A stretch of DNA of 64,000 bases. Source: Absidia repens. Its lineage: Eukaryota > Mucoromycota > Mucoromycetes > Mucorales > Cunninghamellaceae. The notes under the pieces were generated by a model that saw nothing but the letters and a program-made list of their open reading frames with translations, made no database searches and was not told the DNA's origin. Positions 57,976 to 64,000 of this stretch are shown piece by piece (within the stretch, counting starts at the first letter, position 1; each line of letters opens with the position of its first letter). The stretch spans positions 1,798,001-1,862,000 of the forward strand of contig MCGE01000004.1 in assembly GCA_002105175.1 (NCBI GenBank). The letters run 5' to 3'. Both the position numbers and the translations under genes were made by a program.

Positions 57976-58330
57976 GAAAGAGAGAAAGAGCGAAAGAGAG
58001 CGGTGGAAAAAAAAATCAGGAGAAAATATTCTTCATGTGAGCGGGGTGTGAAAATATTTTTGTCTTTTTGTCAAGAGAACCATTTTTTTTTACAGAAATC
58101 AAATGAAATGCTCTTCTAGATCCACTCTACCATTTATGTTAATAACTATTTCTCACCTATACATATGATATCATATAAAGGGGAGTCAACCATCCTTTTA
58201 TAGGAATGTGATTATGATAGAACAGTACATACGACGACTACTCTGTTTGATGTAATGGATAGCTTTATTTTTCAATGGCAATCAAAAAGTGAAATCAGAT
58301 CATGAGATCTGTCAATATGCTTCCATCCTC
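57976..58330. other. Intergenic between repeat copy E and minisatellite
   Basis: AT-rich, no feature seen apart from the end of the GA-rich simple sequence. Confidence 0.45.
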
Positions 58331-58555
58331 AAAGTGGAAACATTTCCTGTCATATTTATATATTACGCGGAATGGAAGGTTACTCATTTGTTCTTATGTG
58401 TAAAGTGGAAACATTTCATATTATCAGTTATCCGAAGTGGAAACATTTCGTAATATCAGTTATCCGAAGTAGAAATATTACATCGTCTATCTGTTGCCCG
58501 AAGTGGAAACATTGCATCTTTTATCTGTTACCCGAAGTGGAAAAATTTGCTGTTC
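58331..58555. repeat. Minisatellite, 32-34 bp units
   Basis: The motif GAAGTGGAAACATTTC recurs at about 58332, 58403, 58435, 58467 (GTAGAAATATTAC variant), 58501 and 58535, so the last five copies are spaced 32-34 bases. Between them lies TATTATCAGTTATCC or a variant. The consensus unit covers the whole period, so this is a tandem repeat without unique spacers. Confidence 0.8.
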
Positions 58556-58819
58556 TGGATCCCAGACACGTAGCAAAACCCGTATTACGATATTTTGTTT
58601 CACTTTTGAAAATATATTTTGCTTGACACAACCATTTCTGTCGAGACAAATATAATTAATATCTGGGTGGTCCAATTATATTTCAACCACAGCTCCCTCT
58701 TTTTTAAAGCGGCATTCCCATTTTTCTCTCTCTCTTTCTCTTTCTTTCCCTTTTTTTAGAAAAAATATTTTTTTTCCTCATTATTTTTAGCTCTCTGTGG
58801 ACCTGGTGGCCTTGGCTTT

Positions 58820-58985
58820 CTGTTAGGGCTAGTTTAGAAGGGTTTTAGAAAAGCGATTACAAGATGCATGAGGAAATTCTTTCATTTTGAATCTAAGACC
58901 TTGCAGGTGTCTTGATTAGCTTAGTTTGCATATTTTTCTTTAATAAAACATATTTTGCTTCAATAAAGCTTGTCTTTACTTCAAA
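58820..58985 (+). repeat. Dispersed repeat, copy F (partial)
   Basis: Core and first module only: AGTTTAGAAGGGTTTTAG, GATTACAAGATGCATG and TTCTTTCATTTTGAAT at 58830-58893, then GATTAGCTTAGTTTG and CTTTAATAAAACAT. A pyrimidine block precedes it (58690-58790). Inverted relative to copy G 0.7 kb away. Confidence 0.72.
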
Positions 58986-59689
58986 AAAAAAAAAAAAAAA
59001 ACTGCCTTTGCTTTAAAAAATGTGTATTTATTTCGATGATGTGGTTTTAAACTTCATTACAAGTTTGGAGATTCCTTTTTTAGCTTACATCGTTCCGTCT
59101 TCTACACCATTCTTCTAGAATAACACCTTTCTCAACTACTATTGACCGGTATGTCGTATTCCTAATTCCTGATTAGCAATATATATATATATATATATAT
59201 CAGAGTATCTATATCGTCATCATTTGTGTATCCAATTTATCACTTTATTCTATTTTTTGCCCCTGAATTCTCCACTTAATCTCACACTTGTCATTTTACA
59301 CATCAGATTACACACAGCCTCAACTATCCGTAGCCTCGAATATACTATGATCAAGCTCACATCCGCAGCCTCAAATATCTTCATTTTCTTATAAAAAGAC
59401 GACATTTTATTAAATAAAAAACATATCAATTGTATCACTTATTTTCTACTTTTGTTTTATTTACTATCACAACCATTTCAAATGGAATAGTACCCTGTAT
59501 GTAGAATAGCTAAGCTAAGCCTATCACAGTAGAATAATTGTCATCCATTGTTCATTGCAAAATAAAAAACTTTTATTGAATGTGATAATCAATACTATGC
59601 TAAAGGAAAGAAGCTGTAAACAGGGCAATAGCAGTTGAAAGAGGTATCACTCTAGAAGAATGACATAGAAGACTGAACGATGTAAAATA
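58986..59689. other. Segment between inverted repeat copies F and G
   Basis: About 700 bases of AT-rich sequence with an (AT)n tract at about 59179-59200. No ORF above 62 codons, none convincing. It is bounded by oppositely oriented repeat copies. Confidence 0.5.
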
Positions 59690-59965
59690 AAAAAAAGGAT
59701 CTGCAAATTTCTATTGAAGCAAAGACACATCATTGAAGCAAAGGCAGGTTTTTTTGAAGTGAAGCCAAGTTTTATTAAAGCAGAAAAAAGTTTTATTACA
59801 TTAATAACAAACTAAACTAATTGCCACACACTGCAGATCCTACATTCAGAATGAAAGGGATTTCCCGTGAATGTTGTAACCTGATCTGAAAAGCTTTTTT
59901 TTAACCTATTCCTGAAACTATTCTATGATCCTCCAAAATCTCAAGGAAGTTACGGTGGTCTAATT
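59690..59965 (-). repeat. Dispersed repeat, copy G (partial, diverged)
   Basis: Most diverged core (about 59845-59918; minus-strand GGTTACAACATTCACGG, CCCTTTCATTCTGAATG). It has several short tandem TTGAAGCAAAG/TTATTAAAGC units at 59710-59800 that correspond to the TTCAATAAAA boxes. Confidence 0.65.
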
Positions 59966-60372
59966 TTTTGTCCGCGTCCAAGTGAGTCCTCGCAAGTGAC
60001 CAGTAACAGAGCGTCCTTTACCAGTTGTAGCACGGAGTGAACGTCGGTATGAGAATTATCCATGTAACATACACACGAATCGCAATAGCGAAAAAAAAAA
60101 AAAAAAAATTCAGGAAAAGTATCTATTGCGTTCCCAAGATGGGATATTCCTTGATAATAGCATCCGGTATTTCTTCTTCTTCTGGAGTAACTTCTGCTGC
60201 TGTTACCACATCGTTTTAATTCTTTGCTGTCATTGTTTTTGTCTAGGTTGTTGGGGTCGAATAAAAAGTTCTTATAGTTCCCAGGTGAGCTATAATTGAA
60301 AATTGTTGAAGAATATGATAGTATTTTTTTTTTTTTTTTATTTGCCTTCTTGCTGAACTGTACCGTAAACAC
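59950..60372 (-). pseudogene. Short coding-like relic beside repeat copy G
   Basis: On the minus strand two stretches look coding but lie in different frames: AAEVTPEEEIPDAIIKEYPI (about 60215-60130) and NSHTDVHSVLQLVKDALLLV with TCEDSLGRGQK (about 60060-59965). A 16-base homopolymer separates them. No family recognised; it could be the remnant of a small gene disrupted near the repeat. Confidence 0.22.
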
Positions 60373-60725
60373 AGATTTATCGAAATATATTACTCCCTAC
60401 TAGCAAATTCATTGTGATACTACTGATAAAAAAAAATAAAAAAAAGGCAGAAGTTCAAAATCAATCATAAAAAACAATTATCGAGCTAGTAGTGAATAAT
60501 ATAGAACACGGATTTTATTTAGATACAATATAACAAACACAACGAATAATAGGGGGAAAATGAGAATGAGAAATAATCTATAATATACAAAGGGTAATGG
60601 GAAGGGAGGCGATTGATGTGCATATTCTACGTGTGTCCTAGAGTTGATTAGCAAAACTATCAAACATGAATATATAAAATTGAATAAGTTATTTGTGCAA
60701 ACGTATGAATCATCTTTTTCTTTTC
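60373..60725. other. Intergenic, POLE2 3' flank
   Basis: AT-rich; no gene or RNA feature recognised. Confidence 0.5.
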
Positions 60726-62018
60726 TCACCGTTGTTCAGATTTTTGAGTGCTTGGGTAGTATACAGAGAACGAGTAATCTGAGTTTGCAAAACTACCGGG
60801 GTTCAGACAACGAGTACCTCCATATTCGAGAGAGAAGCTGCCACATTGATCCGCTAATACAAGCTATGATGCCAGGGAAGAAGAAAAAGTAAATACCACG
60901 TATGATGGGGATCGTTCATTCTCCCAAAAATCAAACGCTTTATTTTTAATACTTACAGTTTGTGGTAATGGGTAAATACGCATAGCATGATCATGACTCC
61001 AATAGATAGGTCGCACCGAGAGTGGCAATGGACTCAGATGACCTTGACTAATGATCGTCTGTACCAACTAGAACATGGAAGGCCAAACAACAAGTCATAT
61101 CAGTATGAAATTATTTCTACTCTGCTTGTTACTCAATTTTCAGTACTTACATGCTGCACAGCTTCAGGTTCATCAACAGTGTTTGGATTCAAAAGTACAT
61201 TTCGCCACAGCCTATTGAGTATGTCTTCCTTAAAAATAACAAGATCTTGAGTACAGTAGCGCAGTCTATTAAGCAAATGGGTATCAGTCAATATGCTGCA
61301 ACAATTTTTCAATTGTTTTTACTACTTGCCTGCAAGGATTAGTAGCAAATGTCACTTTCTTCAACTTGTGTCGCAATCGGGTAGTAAAGATATCAGGAAT
61401 AGATGCTTGTGGTAAAATATCACCACCCCAAGGATCCCGAGAACCAGGAACAAAAACAAAGTGAGAATGTGTCGCAATAGAAGGAAATTCGGCAATCATA
61501 TCAGCCAGGGCAGTTAAATTTTCTAATAAACCAATCAAATAAGCAGTTAGCATTTCCAAGATTCATCAATACACACAAGACTATTTTCATTCACATAGTT
61601 TTGTTAATACCTTTATAATGCGTTGCTTCCACTCCACAGAATATATTTCCTCCACTTGTGAAATTGCCAATGAGGACAAAGGCCAACGGTATAGTTTCGT
61701 TTTCATATTTTTCAAATATCCTACGCAGAGCATTCATGACCTAAAATCAAGAGGATGTGAAGGAAAGCAGTGTCAGCGTCCTCTGCATAGCTTCATTTTA
61801 TTCTCGTTACCTTTGGAAGATCCAGAAAGACGTCGGATAAGATAACAAATGAGATACTGTCATTGCTGGTTTCTTCGAGCTTTAAGCGAGTCTATACATA
61901 TTGAGAATTATTAGAATCCATCTACTTTTTTTTGGGGGTATTATTTGTATAAAATCTTACTTTATCCACCATAATTCTGGGCAATCCGGTAAAATCAACA
62001 TGAGGGAATATTTTACTA

Positions 62019-62054
<36 letters not shown>

Positions 62055-62252
62055 AGGGATGAGATCAAAGTATCAAGCTGTATAAAAAACAACAAATACT
62101 TACTCCGTCACAATTCTTGGTTCAGGTGGCGGAAACCCGATTTGTTCTGCATGGAATACCTTGTCTTCTCCATAAATACCAGTAACAACTACAAATGCCC
62201 CATCAGTGAATAGCCCAGTTTCGAATACCTAACCGTACGTAATAAACATGGA

Positions 62253-62285
<33 letters not shown>

Positions 62286-63287
62286 TTCAAGAAGAGAACA
62301 CAAAACACATCCCATATTCACTGTTTTTTTCATTACCACAGTTGACAAATCCAGTTCAATGTTAGCATCTTCATCTTCCAAGAATATTTTTCCTTCATCC
62401 AATTGAGTCATCATTCCAAAGATAGTGAATAAGTGTGCTCCTCGACCCATCAGTGCTTTTATAGGTGTGATCTGTTAAAAGCAATATAAACATGTCAAGT
62501 TACCGCGAGCCTGAAGTATAGTTGATCGAATCAACCCAACGTTTAATATGCTTACATTGCTGTATGAGCTACTATCTAAGTGCATTGATGTAGCGCAATA
62601 TCGTTCGTTCCGTAATAATCGTTGCTTCGTCAGATTCATTCGATCGCGGTACATTTCGGACTTGTCCAAGGCCGTTCCAAGCAAAGCGGTTGGGTTAGGG
62701 GAGCTGTAAGGGAAGAGGAAGAATGAATATAATCATACATACACGAATATTGAGCATAACGGTCTTACGTGGTAAACGCTTTTCGGTGATAGTCGTATTG
62801 GAGACGTGGCATGCGGAAAGCATCAGCAGCATGAAAGTGTTGGGTAACATCAATCATATCACTGTTTTCATTGATAGACATATCTTGTAGCGAATCTTGA
62901 AGATTGAGGTCGTTTTGGAAGGGAGTCCTGACGGTAGCAGCCTCTGCTTCAGTTCGAAGTCCATTGATTATTTGTTCCAGTGCTGCTTTATCGACAATAA
63001 CAGAGGCTTGATCTATAGATATAAGAATAAAATTGGATGGTAAATAGCCAATACAAAACATCATTCTAATGTGTAGTCTTTATTTAATTACCTTCATTCC
63101 ATTTTCGATATGATTTCAAGATTTTGTCTAACGTATTGGCATGTTCAGGGTCATTTTTCAACTGATCTTCCAGATATTTTACAGCGTCAGTTTGTACGTG
63201 GAGACCATGTTGTTTTGTAAACAGGAGATAGATTGTACGTGATATCCTTGGAGGGGGTTTGGCTCTTTTGGAAATTCTAGGATGCAT
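60726..63287 (-). CDS. DNA polymerase epsilon subunit 2 (Dpb2/POLE2)
   Basis: Twelve exons: 63287-63092, 63012-62769, 62703-62556, 62471-62337, 62228-62104, 62015-61961, 61891-61811, 61740-61611, 61522-61330, 61265-61151, 61067-60957 and 60863-60726 join in phase to 556 aa, similar to POLE2. B-subunit of the replicative leading-strand polymerase, nuclear; the inactive calcineurin-like phosphoesterase fold scaffolds the complex and contacts CMG helicase.  Hallmarks in order: [19 protein letters not shown] (OB region), [79 protein letters not shown] and the end [19 protein letters not shown]. The intron after exon 9 has a GC donor (AG|GCAAGT). Two introns have 30- to 33-base homopolymers. Start taken at the ATG at 63287 ([16 protein letters not shown]). 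Confidence 0.96.
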
Positions 63288-63699
63288 TGATTCAAATAAG
63301 GAAAAGGTAGGTTTGGAATATAAGAAAGAAGAATCAAAAAAGAAAACTCGCGACAGCGTGTTCAAAAAAAAAAAAAACGCGGAGTGCAAAATCAAGTATC
63401 CAGAAATGACTGATGGCTTGCATGTGTAGTAATAATTTTTATACTTCTGAAGAAAGGAAACTTCAGCGATTGAGTAAATAGGTAGGCTCTCTATTTTTAA
63501 TATAATTGGATGATAATCGACGCTATGGTTTTATACATATGTATATATGATAGCAATTGGCATGGGATATCATATGCTCGCGAATGAATTAATGGAATGT
63601 AAAATGTACTCTGTACGCTATTCTAGTAAACATTTATGGAAAAAAAAAATTATAAAAAAAGGTACAAATCAAATCAAAGAGAAAAAGGTAGAATTTCTT
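63288..63699. other. Intergenic upstream of POLE2
   Basis: POLE2 promoter/leader (homopolymer at about 63363-63375) and AT-rich sequence; no gene seen. Confidence 0.5.
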
Positions 63700-63996
63700 T
63701 TACAAATTAATCTTGTTTAAAGAGTACGTGCAAACAGAAAACTCGACAATGGCCAAATAATCAAAGGGTATGTTTGAATACCATTTTGGTTTAGCATGTG
63801 CTAGCAAAATCATTGGCGGGCATATCCATTCTTTCACAGTTCCACTTGTTTTCCAGCAGCCACCAAGCGAAGGAAAAAATGGTATTTCTCGCACACTTTT
63901 GAAATCGCTGTCGCACTTGAACAAATCAAATGTCGGATTGTTTTGAATCGTCTTCTCGCATTTTTTGGTTTTGACTTGCCGCCGAGGTGATTGCCG
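63700..63996 (-). CDS. Possible 3' exon of a gene cut by the window edge
   Basis: Minus-strand frame open from 63996 to a stop at 63700, about 98 codons, with coding-like sequence (NNPTFDLFKCDSDFKSVREI; WICPPMILLAHAKPKWYSNI). A stop in the same frame lies at 63999-63997, so any upstream exon must splice in within the first few codons or the frame is not coding. No family recognised, no clear acceptor seen. Confidence 0.33.
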   Translation of the reverse strand, partial: RQSPRRQVKTKKCEKTIQNNPTFDLFKCDSDFKSVREIPFFPSLGGCWKTSGTVKEWICPPMILLAHAKPKWYSNIPFDYLAIVEFSVCTYSLNKINL

Positions 63997-64000
63997 TCAA

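Noticed and set aside
58331..58555. CRISPR-like repeat spacing
   Set aside because: The units are tandem copies across the full period with no unique spacers, in a eukaryotic genome and without cas genes.
1..64000. tRNA and rRNA genes
   Set aside because: I looked for T-arm patterns (GGTTCRANNC) and conserved rRNA stretches by eye and found none; a tRNAscan-SE/Infernal run would be needed to exclude them.

Overview
The window is nuclear DNA of a filamentous fungus, most likely an early-diverging one (Mucoromycota, Mucorales-like). The evidence is AT-rich sequence with long T and A homopolymers, small genes split by short introns (mostly GTAAGT...TAG, about 55-150 nt), and host proteins typical of fungi: Elongator Elp5, Dpb2/POLE2, Utp21, a HAM1-type lipid-binding protein and a Cbp6/UQCC2 factor. 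The genus call is inference. I saw no prokaryotic operon, phage, virus or CRISPR locus. All gene models below were spliced by eye and checked for phase.

Layout. 0.6-8.1 kb (+): AT-hook protein, mitochondrial malic enzyme (7 exons), TTC27/Emw1 TPR protein. 8.8-12.7 kb: an unidentified minus-strand gene, Golgi SNARE Gos1 (+), cyclase-family hydrolase (-). 12.7-18.4 kb: an aldo-keto reductase (AKR1) between two direct copies of a dispersed non-coding repeat, plus a hairpin and a hexanucleotide array. 18.4-24.5 kb: Cbp6/UQCC2-like factor (-) and ketopantoate reductase (+) from a shared promoter, then a 13-exon gene resembling ICE1 of the little elongation complex. 24.9-30.3 kb: a second AKR (AKR2, -) broken by a one-base frameshift, GNAT acetyltransferase, repeat copy C, ELP5. 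31-35.7 kb: DMAP1-binding-domain protein, Tim17-family protein (-), BRD8/Bdc1-like bromodomain protein. 35.8-44.4 kb is gene-poor: two apparently decayed coding tracts flank a gene carrying an integrase-type H2C2 zinc-binding domain. 44.9-49.2 kb: a 60-aa membrane microprotein and UTP21 (10 exons). 49.3-60.7 kb: repeat copies D-G and a minisatellite around an Atg37/ACBD5-like acyl-CoA-binding protein (-) and a HAM1-type protein (+). 60.7-64 kb: DNA polymerase epsilon subunit 2 (-, 12 exons) and an open frame running towards the window edge.

Most genes are unlinked housekeeping functions (ribosome biogenesis, replication, transcription, mitochondrial and lipid metabolism); I see no biosynthetic cluster. 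The least explained element is the dispersed repeat family: at least seven copies of up to about 0.9 kb lie in the gene gaps. They share a roughly 70-nt core with an 8-bp hairpin that is kept, partly through G-U pairs, in several copies. AKR1 and AKR2 are paralogues with nearly identical intron positions; AKR2 looks like a recent pseudogene or an assembly indel.
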